Position numbers and translations under genes: made by a program
The notes under the pieces: generated by a model
What the model was told of the DNA's origin: nothing
Seen by the model: the letters and a program-made list of their open reading frames with translations, nothing else
Databases searched by the model: none
Shown: positions 6,518 through 14,669 of the stretch, one piece after another
How positions within the stretch are numbered: position 1 is the stretch's first letter
Layout of the letters: each line of letters starts with the position of its first letter
NCBI GenBank assembly: GCA_015060205.1
Contig: SUYY01000025.1
Coordinates: 1-38,153, forward strand
Origin: Bacteroidales bacterium
Lineage (GTDB): Bacteria; Bacteroidota; Bacteroidia; Bacteroidales; UBA932
DNA: 38,153 bases
Direction: 5' to 3'

Positions 6518-7576
6518 TCAGATATCTTCTGTCCATGATATGTTCTGCCAGTTCACCACGACGATATCATCCTTGAGTCCCACTTCAAAGAACATATTAT
6601 AGGACCTGGCGTGTTCAAAGACCATCCTGTTCAAGGTAGTTATATATTGTGTAGGTACTCCATTGACTGACATATTCATAAGGATAGTCACAGTGTTGCT
6701 TCTTGCATCAGTCGGCAAGATGGAAAGGGACCCTACAAGATTACCGTTCTGATCCTCAGAAAACTTATCTCCTGCAAGAGTGATCCATGCTTCTTTGTCA
6801 CCAAGCCTCATGACCAGAGTATCCTTCAACTCCAGTGAACTCCAGTTGTACTGCAGGCTCCCCGACTGATGCATATATGGATTCTGCAGGCCGCTGATTT
6901 CCACTCCGTCAGCCATCATCCTGACAGAAGATACATTCTTTCCCTTCTTCAAAGTGAACTTTAGTCTGGCGGTCTGCTGTATCATCGGTTTCAGATTCAC
7001 ATAATACACGCCTGAACTTTGAGATTCTATATGTACATCAGTGCTGGATGTGCTCTCATAACGTTGATCCGAAGAAGCGAAACTGTCACCGTTGTCTACC
7101 GTCATATGCAGATTCTCCGAAAATATCTTCATAGCAGGAGAAATCATCCGGAAACGGTAATATGAATCATGCTTGAGATATAAAGGAGATGTCGTCTTCT
7201 GTGCATCCTCTTCCGAGACATACAGATAGTTTCCGTCCTTGCTATGACCACATGCATACAATGCCATATATCCTCCACCGGATTTTCGCACCGAATATGC
7301 CTTAAGGACAGGTGGTTCATATGTTCCGTCATCCTTCCTGAGTTCATACGAGAGCCATAGCGTGCTCCCCTCTTCGAGATTCCTGACGGGCAGATCCTTC
7401 AGTATTTCATCCCTGTCTGTGGTAGCCTTGGAGAGTACTGCCGGAACAGAGCCATACACCTGAGGAGGGAGCAGACGGACCTCCACAAGTTCCCCGTCCG
7501 ATGATTGAGGCGAAACTCCCCTCTCACACGACAGAAGAAGTAGAAGAAAAAAAACATATATTGATATATATCTCAT
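6518..7576 (-). CDS. Fimbrillin-family accessory lipoprotein
   Basis: A 352-residue lipoprotein (MRYISIYVFFLLLLLSC, Cys17). It follows the Mfa-like fimbrillin plan: an S49-K50-A51 motif after a variable linker, a first beta domain containing YMALYACGHSKDGNYLYVSE-like strands (about 103-122), and a second domain that ends NMFFEVGLKDDIVVVNWQNI. That last segment is the usual closing strand with a Trp. It directly abuts the stop of the preceding FISUMP gene, so coupling is likely. Probable surface pilin component; ligand unknown. Confidence 0.72.
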   Translation of the reverse strand: MRYISIYVFFLLLLLSCERGVSPQSSDGELVEVRLLPPQVYGSVPAVLSKATTDRDEILKDLPVRNLEEGSTLWLSYELRKDDGTYEPPVLKAYSVRKSGGGYMALYACGHSKDGNYLYVSEEDAQKTTSPLYLKHDSYYRFRMISPAMKIFSENLHMTVDNGDSFASSDQRYESTSSTDVHIESQSSGVYYVNLKPMIQQTARLKFTLKKGKNVSSVRMMADGVEISGLQNPYMHQSGSLQYNWSSLELKDTLVMRLGDKEAWITLAGDKFSEDQNGNLVGSLSILPTDARSNTVTILMNMSVNGVPTQYITTLNRMVFEHARSYNMFFEVGLKDDIVVVNWQNISWTEDI

Positions 7577-7582
7577 ATACAA

Positions 7583-9811
7583 TTATTTAGCATTTACATT
7601 ACGGACACATCTTATATTCTCTCCGAGATTACGACGGGAATTACCTCCGACTGCCACACCATTATGGTCTGCCCGAAGATACAAGGTCCAGTTTGTTCCG
7701 TTTCTGTCACCCTCTTTTGCTCTCAAGATGGTTCCTCTACCGAAATCAGACATTCCGTCTTCATACATGAAGCCTGCAAGCGGTATATCCATATACTCCA
7801 CAGGGTTTGTCCAGTCAAACTTATGGATATTCCATTGTGTTCCGTCTGAAGAAACGAGGAAACGGTCAGTAGTCTCAGATGCGAATCTGCTGATTCTTAC
7901 AAAATAACGGTTTGAATATACTTTTGATGACTTCTGTTCGAACATTACCCTGTACACTTTGTCCTCCCCCTCATATTTGATTCCATAGACCCTGGCATAG
8001 GTGTCCGATACGGGATATGAATAGTCTGAAGTCCTGTCAGCAGACGGATCTACCTTCAGGCGGCCTGCAAAATATTTCCAGGCATATATCTCACCTGCTG
8101 CATTTTTGTTTCCGGAAGCATAATTCGAATGATTGGTATCATCCTTGGTTATCGTGCCATCTCCGTTTGTATCGTAGTTCTTTGTCAAATCATGCCCCCT
8201 CGCATACACATCCATCCAGTACAGACTTGTTGATTCCGGCATAAAGGAATACATATCTGCCTTTCCTGGGAGACGCCACCCGACAGGACATGGCTGATTT
8301 TCAATGGTTTCCCAGAAAATATGATTATCCATTCCTTCAACTACCTTACTGTCATCGCTGTTGACAAAGTCCAGATCCCTCTTTGCCCACGACTTGTTGT
8401 TCAGATATCTCTTACCTGCTCTTTCATAAACGAATCCGCGTATATAACTGTAATCTCCCGGATCTCCAGGAGTGATGGCGGCATTGCCATAAAGACATGA
8501 ACCGGATGAATTGTTTGCGTTCTTGACTGTAGTCACCTTGTTGCCGTTATTGTCATAGGTGAAAAGAAATTTCATATTAAATACTGCATCCGGATCGGTA
8601 CTGCTCGCTGAGCCGGTAAATTTAAATGATTTGCCAGAGTCTGCAAGATATGCCTCTACATCAAGGATATATGGAATATTTCTACCGAACTGATAGTAAT
8701 ACCCCACTGTCCCATACCAGTCGTTCTCGCAGTCTGCACTTGATGCACCCAGGTTACGGTCCATCCACATCAGTCCGCCGAAATACACCGGCTGTCCCAG
8801 ATAAGCATCGTTCATATCCATATCTATCCAGTCATATACTCTCGGTGTCACTGTCACCACCCTTACATCATTCTTGAGGACAGTAATGGTAAGATTATAT
8901 TCATGGTTTGGAAGAAGCACAAGCGGCTCATCTTCCGCAGACATCAGGGGATATGACACCGTCTTGTCGTTATCGGTTTCTGCATCACCGTCCAGATCGA
9001 GAGTCACCTCAAGCGTAATTTCAGAACTGTTAGGAACCACAAGCAGGCCGATTTCCTCCTCGCCTGACTTAAGCACTTGAGCCTCACTGCCAATATCTAA
9101 TCCGTCAGGATTGGAATAGACAGTACGGTCGGACACATCATTTGCCGCATCGTAGGTCCATTCTCCTGTAGAAAGGTTGAACTCTGCAGAAACGGCAGAG
9201 CCTTTGAGAACCACTCCCTTGAGCGTAACATGTTCCAGTTGCCTGTTCACTTCATCTTCGGCCTCGTATTGCTTCAGTACCTCAAAAGTAAGACGGGAGA
9301 AGGCATGCCTGAATTCCATCTGAAGAAGTCCGGAAGATGAATTCTTGTATTTGAGGTTGTCAGAATACATAAGGTCCGGGAAAAGGCCGTCCGTATCGGT
9401 ATCGACAGACACAACAGGAATGGAACCTGCATCCCCTGCAACTTCCACAGGATCTTCATTTCCGTAGGTCAAGCCATAAAAATCCAGGTCCTCCCCCACA
9501 TCATAAGTGGCCTTCTTACCGTCAATCGAATAATCCACCTTGCCGGAAGAAAGACCGGTTCCTGTAAGGTCATAGAACTTGACCATATCTGCATTCTGCC
9601 AGGAAGATGAACTCTGAATGGCAAAAAGGCGGAAATCGGTCCCCTCTGAGAATGTCCCGGCTTCATCTCCGGCCTTGGTGACGATACGCATCCTTGAAGC
9701 GGAAAATTCTATATCATCCGTACATATCTCAGACATGAGAGAATCCTTGATAGAACAGGAAACTGCTATCAAGATTAATGTTACGAGGAATATATGTTTA
9801 CGTAAAGTCAT
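7583..9811 (-). CDS. Fimbrillin-FISUMP fusion lipoprotein, 742 aa (candidate tip adhesin)
   Basis: Lipoprotein signal MTLRKHIFLVTLILIAVSC (Cys19) and a T45-K46-A47 motif lead into a fimbrillin domain of the Mfa-like type (about 50-330). This domain has DLDFYGLTYGN, the pilin hallmark MEFRHAFSRLTFEV (165-178) and the closing VTPRVYDWIDMDM. From about residue 340 it carries a FISUMP domain: WMDRNLGA (349-356), YYYQFGR, PCPVGWRLPG and a final IRCVRN. FISUMP domains resemble C-type-lectin/formylglycine-enzyme-like folds and are often surface-binding modules. Start at 9811 keeps the signal peptide; 9820 is an in-frame alternative. Inferred role: adhesive tip subunit. Confidence 0.78.
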   Translation of the reverse strand: MTLRKHIFLVTLILIAVSCSIKDSLMSEICTDDIEFSASRMRIVTKAGDEAGTFSEGTDFRLFAIQSSSSWQNADMVKFYDLTGTGLSSGKVDYSIDGKKATYDVGEDLDFYGLTYGNEDPVEVAGDAGSIPVVSVDTDTDGLFPDLMYSDNLKYKNSSSGLLQMEFRHAFSRLTFEVLKQYEAEDEVNRQLEHVTLKGVVLKGSAVSAEFNLSTGEWTYDAANDVSDRTVYSNPDGLDIGSEAQVLKSGEEEIGLLVVPNSSEITLEVTLDLDGDAETDNDKTVSYPLMSAEDEPLVLLPNHEYNLTITVLKNDVRVVTVTPRVYDWIDMDMNDAYLGQPVYFGGLMWMDRNLGASSADCENDWYGTVGYYYQFGRNIPYILDVEAYLADSGKSFKFTGSASSTDPDAVFNMKFLFTYDNNGNKVTTVKNANNSSGSCLYGNAAITPGDPGDYSYIRGFVYERAGKRYLNNKSWAKRDLDFVNSDDSKVVEGMDNHIFWETIENQPCPVGWRLPGKADMYSFMPESTSLYWMDVYARGHDLTKNYDTNGDGTITKDDTNHSNYASGNKNAAGEIYAWKYFAGRLKVDPSADRTSDYSYPVSDTYARVYGIKYEGEDKVYRVMFEQKSSKVYSNRYFVRISRFASETTDRFLVSSDGTQWNIHKFDWTNPVEYMDIPLAGFMYEDGMSDFGRGTILRAKEGDRNGTNWTLYLRADHNGVAVGGNSRRNLGENIRCVRNVNAK

Positions 9812-9825
9812 AAATATCAATCAAT

Positions 9826-10806
9826 TCAAGGTTCTATAGGATGAACGGGAACAAGAATGTTTCCGCCGACCTCCCAAGGAATCTCCAATGCCGAAATCTC
9901 TATCTGGTCCTCATCAAAGAGAAGAAGAAGTTCATACGAATCGTTCAGTTCCAGAGGATCATCGGAAAAATGCACCGGAACAGACATTGAAAAATCCACA
10001 TAATCACCATCTATAGTATCAGAAATAGATCCGGAAACTACGATATCGATTCCATTCATCTTCCCGTCACTCTCCGACGTCGAAGGAATGACATAGGCCC
10101 TGCCTATCACCTTCTCGTCTGATGAGTTTATCTGCTGCTGGGCAATGACCTTGCTTGTCCATGTGGTGTGTCCACGCTCCGAGGTCGGCAGATAACACTT
10201 TTCATCATCATTCCATTGCAATGATGTCAGAAGATTGTCCGCTCCGACAGAAAAAGTGACTTCCTTGATATATTTAGCCATATCAGGCTTGAGTTTGGCC
10301 TTGACAACAAGCATTATCTGCGGATGGAAGAAATACAGATTGCCGCTGAACGGAAAGATGGACGAGCCTTCAAGATAGTTGCGGGAGACAAGGACATCCG
10401 TACTGCCTGAGCCGGAAACCGAAAGTTTCGTATAGTCATCAGCCACAGCAGGATAGACAGAACCATATGGTGCATATCCCGTACATACGGCAATCTCATA
10501 ATTCTCCGGATAAGCGCGTCCGGTGTGGAAATCCGTAGAATTGTCACTTGCACTCACCTCCTGATAACTGTCTATTTCGCCTGTCGGTTCAGACACATGG
10601 TATGGCTTGGAAGCAATTCCAGAGTCAAAAACCGCCTTTTCCCAGAACAGGAATGTGAATTTGGGGTCCTCCTCACCGGCCTTGACCCTGACAGTCATAT
10701 CCTGACCATCATCTCGAAGACCGGCCCCGCCATATGCATCCTGCTTCCGGGAGCATGCAACTGCGGCCAGAAGGACAAGAATCAATATGTAAGTTCTTCT
10801 ACACAT
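9826..10806 (-). CDS. Fimbrillin-family accessory lipoprotein
   Basis: A 326-residue lipoprotein (MCRRTYILILVLLAAVAC, Cys18) with V41-K42-A43. The phrases KFTFLFWEKAVFD (about 49-61) and AVCTGYAPYGSVYP resemble the first domain of Bacteroides minor fimbrillins. PFSGNLYFFHPQIMLVVKAKL and the closing strand ISALEIPWEVGG fit the second domain. Its start codon overlaps the preceding gene by 8 nt, so it is translationally coupled. Likely exported to the surface and incorporated into the fimbria through donor-strand exchange. Confidence 0.72.
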   Translation of the reverse strand: MCRRTYILILVLLAAVACSRKQDAYGGAGLRDDGQDMTVRVKAGEEDPKFTFLFWEKAVFDSGIASKPYHVSEPTGEIDSYQEVSASDNSTDFHTGRAYPENYEIAVCTGYAPYGSVYPAVADDYTKLSVSGSGSTDVLVSRNYLEGSSIFPFSGNLYFFHPQIMLVVKAKLKPDMAKYIKEVTFSVGADNLLTSLQWNDDEKCYLPTSERGHTTWTSKVIAQQQINSSDEKVIGRAYVIPSTSESDGKMNGIDIVVSGSISDTIDGDYVDFSMSVPVHFSDDPLELNDSYELLLLFDEDQIEISALEIPWEVGGNILVPVHPIEP

Positions 10807-12430
10807 TAGGCTTGACTGTTATTTCTCCCTTACCTTTTTCATTCCATTCCAGGACCTTCGAATTCACCATCATAAGTTGGTTGAAACTGCCCGGTGTGGC
10901 AGGCACCTTCATCAGCGAACAATTCAGGATATGATAATGATTGCGGAACACTCCCGAATCTGTTCCGGCGAATGTAACCTGTCCTGTAGTGTCATCCGTT
11001 CCTCCGTAAATATATGAATGATAGAAACCGTAACCACCTGGATATTCGGCAAAATTCTTTCTGCTCAACTCAGGAAGCAATTCCATAAGTTTCTGCATGC
11101 CGGAGTAATCGTAGAACTCCTGCATATCTCTGGTAAAGAAGGTTCCTGCAGGGCAAAGCACCTGTCCCTGATCATCTTTGAACTCTTTCAATGATTCCAG
11201 AGCGGCCTGATAGCCGTCCTGTCCGTAATCCACCTTCTGGAGTACCCCACCTACGACAGTATTGATGAATCTTGGAACAAAACGTGCCTTCACTATCAGA
11301 TGTGTGGCAACCTTGAAAGGAATATACTTCTTCTCATCATCCGTCATCCGGTCCAGAAGATCCCCGTCCGTTGTATTTTCAAGGCAATACAGACCTGAAA
11401 CATATCTACCTGATCCTGAGCCGAATGGCTCCTTGTATTGATTAAATTTCTCAGGTCTTGCAGCCCAGTCAGGCCATTGAGCATAAAGGTCATCTGATGT
11501 CGTGATAAATTCACCGGAAGCATCTGCCTTGTAGTCCCAGTCCTGATCCTTGAACAATATGTCGGACATGGAGTGGTTGGCGTCGACATATGCACTGTAC
11601 CTACCGCCATATGCCTGCTGAAAAACCCTTGTACTAGTATTTACCGTATTAAGAATATATGAGATATCGTCGATACGGCTCCAACCGAAACCGCCGCATT
11701 GAGCCTCAGTCATCGATCCCGGCTCAGTAATCTTCACATAATCCGTATTCGGATAGCATTGGAAAAGTACATGAACCTTCGAAAGCATCCTGACAAGGTC
11801 AATATTTTCAGGAACTCCGTCATGATCTTCATCAATCTGTGCAGGATTATCCTCATCGGTATTGCTCAACTCAAACTCGAGGGAGGAGCATCTGGTGCAG
11901 AACATAGAAACTCCGAATTTCTCTGAGGCAAACTCCTCAATCAATTCACTATAATTCATTGAAGAAGAAGCATATACAGCATCCTGACCGCCATCAAGAA
12001 ATGCCGAAGCAACCTTTGTGGAAATATTTGCTCCGACGTAAAGATGCATGGGAACATTCAGGCGGGTCCTTACAGAAGCCTTATATACTGAACCCGATAT
12101 CAGACTGATATCCGGAATATATGTCATAAGAGCCTTGGACCAGACTTCCTTATCACTCTCCAAAGGAACGAGCCATATGGCAAGGCGTGTGATCTTATCT
12201 TCATCTATATTTCCGACAATTCCACCCTCCGTCTCCGAGTCAACCTTTGTCGCTGTTCCGGAAGACACGACGTTCAGATCAAGCGAAAGCCATGCGCCTA
12301 CCACCTCAGGGTCCGATACGACCTGAGGCTGTCTGACATCATTCTTACGACATGAGACAGACAGAAGGGCGAGCCACATAATGGCTGTTAACAACAAAAC
12401 GCCTATGCTTGACCTTGACTTCATCACCAT
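10799..12430 (-). CDS. Second Mfa1-like pilin, 543 aa
   Basis: A lipoprotein (signal 1-26, Cys27) with T61-K62-V63. Its N-terminal domain has the FimA/Mfa1 character (ITRLAIWLVPLESDKEVW, LNVPMHLYVGANIS). The C-terminal part has a strand and closing segment of Mfa1 type: YGFYHSYIYGGTDD, then GVFRNHYHILNCSLMKVPAT, with NQLMMVNSKVLEW at the end. The middle (CPAGTFFTRDMQEFYDYSG) is an insertion I do not recognise. It is longer than the major pilin in this operon and could be a tip-proximal adaptor or an alternative stalk subunit. Start at 12430; ATG 12424 is an alternative. The preceding gene's stop immediately abuts it. Confidence 0.68.
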   Translation of the reverse strand: MVMKSRSSIGVLLLTAIMWLALLSVSCRKNDVRQPQVVSDPEVVGAWLSLDLNVVSSGTATKVDSETEGGIVGNIDEDKITRLAIWLVPLESDKEVWSKALMTYIPDISLISGSVYKASVRTRLNVPMHLYVGANISTKVASAFLDGGQDAVYASSSMNYSELIEEFASEKFGVSMFCTRCSSLEFELSNTDEDNPAQIDEDHDGVPENIDLVRMLSKVHVLFQCYPNTDYVKITEPGSMTEAQCGGFGWSRIDDISYILNTVNTSTRVFQQAYGGRYSAYVDANHSMSDILFKDQDWDYKADASGEFITTSDDLYAQWPDWAARPEKFNQYKEPFGSGSGRYVSGLYCLENTTDGDLLDRMTDDEKKYIPFKVATHLIVKARFVPRFINTVVGGVLQKVDYGQDGYQAALESLKEFKDDQGQVLCPAGTFFTRDMQEFYDYSGMQKLMELLPELSRKNFAEYPGGYGFYHSYIYGGTDDTTGQVTFAGTDSGVFRNHYHILNCSLMKVPATPGSFNQLMMVNSKVLEWNEKGKGEITVKPNV

Positions 12431-14665
12431 TTACTCGTTTATCTGTATACAACGTACTTCCATACCATATGATCTGTGGGCACCGTTCAGAGGCATCCAG
12501 TAGTGCGGAAAATACAGATCAAGAAACTGAGGTCCCTGACCACTCCATACCGCCACACGGGTACCAGGCCAAGTAGTACCGCCATTGGACGAACTCAGGC
12601 CACCGGTAGCAGGATAATATATAGGTTTTTCCGGAACATCATATCCCGCTGGCCAATAGCGGCATCCAGGCATACCATTGTAGTCCCATCTGAGATGCTC
12701 ATTCCTTTCCGGCTCGAGTATGGTACTTTCCTCTACTGATTCTGACTTGTTTGCCGGTCTGTAAGGTCTTGAATTGGTAAATCCGGCCCACACACCCTGA
12801 TGTGGGACAACCCAACCCCTCGGACATGGGTCATATATTGACTTGTCGACCCTGTTCGTCGCCGTGGAAGAATCGTTCCATACTCCTCTGGATGGCGATT
12901 CAGCACACCAGTCGTTAGTTGAATCTCCGGTCCTTCCATAGAAGGTATCAGGGTTGGCAATTGATGTAGAGAAGGCAACTCCGGCAGTACCGTTAGGTAT
13001 GGACTTCTGTTTGACAGTTTTCCCGGTGGCATCATATAAAGTCACAGAGGAAGAGGTGAAAGGATCTTTCCTTCCCCACTGATAGTATAACTGCCCTCTG
13101 AGGGAACCGGTTCCTGAGGTAAGACCTGTAGATGGATTGAACGGATAAGCATCCGTCACGGCACCGAGATTTCTATCCATCATATAACTATCCTTATACC
13201 AGTTCGCATTTTTCCAATAGGAAGAATTCTTAGCATCGACATATCTATGGACTGCTCCGCCTTCAACCGGATATATGAATTTTCCTTCCTGAGGAGTCTG
13301 TCGGTATTCCGGATCATATTCGGTCACCCACAGATGCCAACTCCAGAGCACAGTTCCCTGACTGTTCCGCACCAGAACCAGCGCATTTCCTGATGAGTTG
13401 TTCGCCACGGCAACCTTTATCGGAACCTGTCCGACAGCGGAGAATGTATTCTGCTCATTACCCGAAGCATCGACAAATTTCACAAGTCCGGCAGCATCCT
13501 GCCATACCAGTTCCGCTGTCCAGGAAGTGGTGGCGTCAATCAGCATGCTCGGAAGGTCGTTATATTCGGTCCAATACTGGTTGATCCTTGCATGAGGATA
13601 AAAAGAGAATAACTTCTTGGCACCATCTTCAAATGGAGAAGGCTTGATCATGAAGCAGTTAGTCATGCTTGATGCAACATCGACAGCATCATCACCGTAG
13701 ACCTTCACTCTGGAATCGGTAGCGGGATTGCCGGCAGTCCTGATATTCACGTCAAATGAATAAGCATGGTTAGGCTTGATGTTGAAATCGCATACAAGGT
13801 CAGAACCGGGATAGAAGGTATATTCATGGAGAACTCCTTCTTTGTCTGTTGCCAAAACCTTGATATATGTTGCCTCTGCAGGCGCATCGAGATTCTTTTT
13901 CGCTTCAGTGTCAGATGCACTTCTTCCCTGCTCGTTTCTCGGCATATACCAGCAATAAGACATGGTATTTCCGCTGAATTCTTCTGACGGATAAGAGATT
14001 CTGGTCTGAGTGGATGCAGGATATACTTCAGATGCTGAGAGGGCATGAGGGATGTATTCCACTGATTCAGGTACATTGCAAAGCCTTACAGAATGGATTT
14101 CCACATCATCACAACTGTCTGTCAACGTGAAACTTATCCTGGCAAAAAGACGACTCAGAACCGGATCGACAACGACATTCAGGTCAGTGAAGTCAAGACC
14201 GACGATCATCGAACTTGAGACAATATCAAGCATATCAGGATCATAGCAGTCATCAGCGTAAGAAATACGGAACTTCCTGTTTCTGATATCCCCCAATGTC
14301 CTCACATCGGAAAATCCGATATGGGCATCATGAGTGTTTGCTATGAATACTACAGTACAATCCTCCACTCTGGAGAAGGCTACCCTGGATGTATTGTCCT
14401 TAATATCATAATAACGTGGTTTACCCACGATTCCGGAGGCATCAGAACTGCCCTGGAACTGGAAAACCCATACATCCTTCAAAGAAGCATCCTCCTGGTC
14501 GGAAGTCATGGACTTCACCGTCATATCCTCCATCCGGAATACGACATCGATATCGACCGTATCGAAGGAAGATGTGACAATCTCATCTGTTTCTACCGTG
14601 CAGGAAGGCGCAATGCCCGAAATGAGCATTGCAAGCAACGGCAATATGTAAGTATATCTCTTCAT
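12431..14665 (-). CDS. DUF4906/FISUMP tip-type lipoprotein, 744 aa (paralogue B)
   Basis: Lipoprotein signal MKRYTYILPLLAMLISGIAPSC (Cys22), then V50-K51-S52. The order of blocks is a DUF4906-like domain (DVWVFQFQGSSDASGIVG at about 64-81, VVFIANTHDAHIG), a middle module with NCFMIKPSP (about 336-344) and TVLWSWHLWVTEYDPE, and a C-terminal FISUMP domain (MMDRNLGA near 495, LYYQWGRKDPF, DPCPRGWVVP, final VRCIQ). It matches the preceding gene block for block and is clearly its duplicate. An upstream in-frame ATG (14683) would overlap the previous gene and break the signal, so 14665 is preferred. Probable fimbrial tip adhesin with a lectin-like C-terminus. Confidence 0.78.
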   Translation of the reverse strand: MKRYTYILPLLAMLISGIAPSCTVETDEIVTSSFDTVDIDVVFRMEDMTVKSMTSDQEDASLKDVWVFQFQGSSDASGIVGKPRYYDIKDNTSRVAFSRVEDCTVVFIANTHDAHIGFSDVRTLGDIRNRKFRISYADDCYDPDMLDIVSSSMIVGLDFTDLNVVVDPVLSRLFARISFTLTDSCDDVEIHSVRLCNVPESVEYIPHALSASEVYPASTQTRISYPSEEFSGNTMSYCWYMPRNEQGRSASDTEAKKNLDAPAEATYIKVLATDKEGVLHEYTFYPGSDLVCDFNIKPNHAYSFDVNIRTAGNPATDSRVKVYGDDAVDVASSMTNCFMIKPSPFEDGAKKLFSFYPHARINQYWTEYNDLPSMLIDATTSWTAELVWQDAAGLVKFVDASGNEQNTFSAVGQVPIKVAVANNSSGNALVLVRNSQGTVLWSWHLWVTEYDPEYRQTPQEGKFIYPVEGGAVHRYVDAKNSSYWKNANWYKDSYMMDRNLGAVTDAYPFNPSTGLTSGTGSLRGQLYYQWGRKDPFTSSSVTLYDATGKTVKQKSIPNGTAGVAFSTSIANPDTFYGRTGDSTNDWCAESPSRGVWNDSSTATNRVDKSIYDPCPRGWVVPHQGVWAGFTNSRPYRPANKSESVEESTILEPERNEHLRWDYNGMPGCRYWPAGYDVPEKPIYYPATGGLSSSNGGTTWPGTRVAVWSGQGPQFLDLYFPHYWMPLNGAHRSYGMEVRCIQINE

Positions 14666-14669
14666 TACT

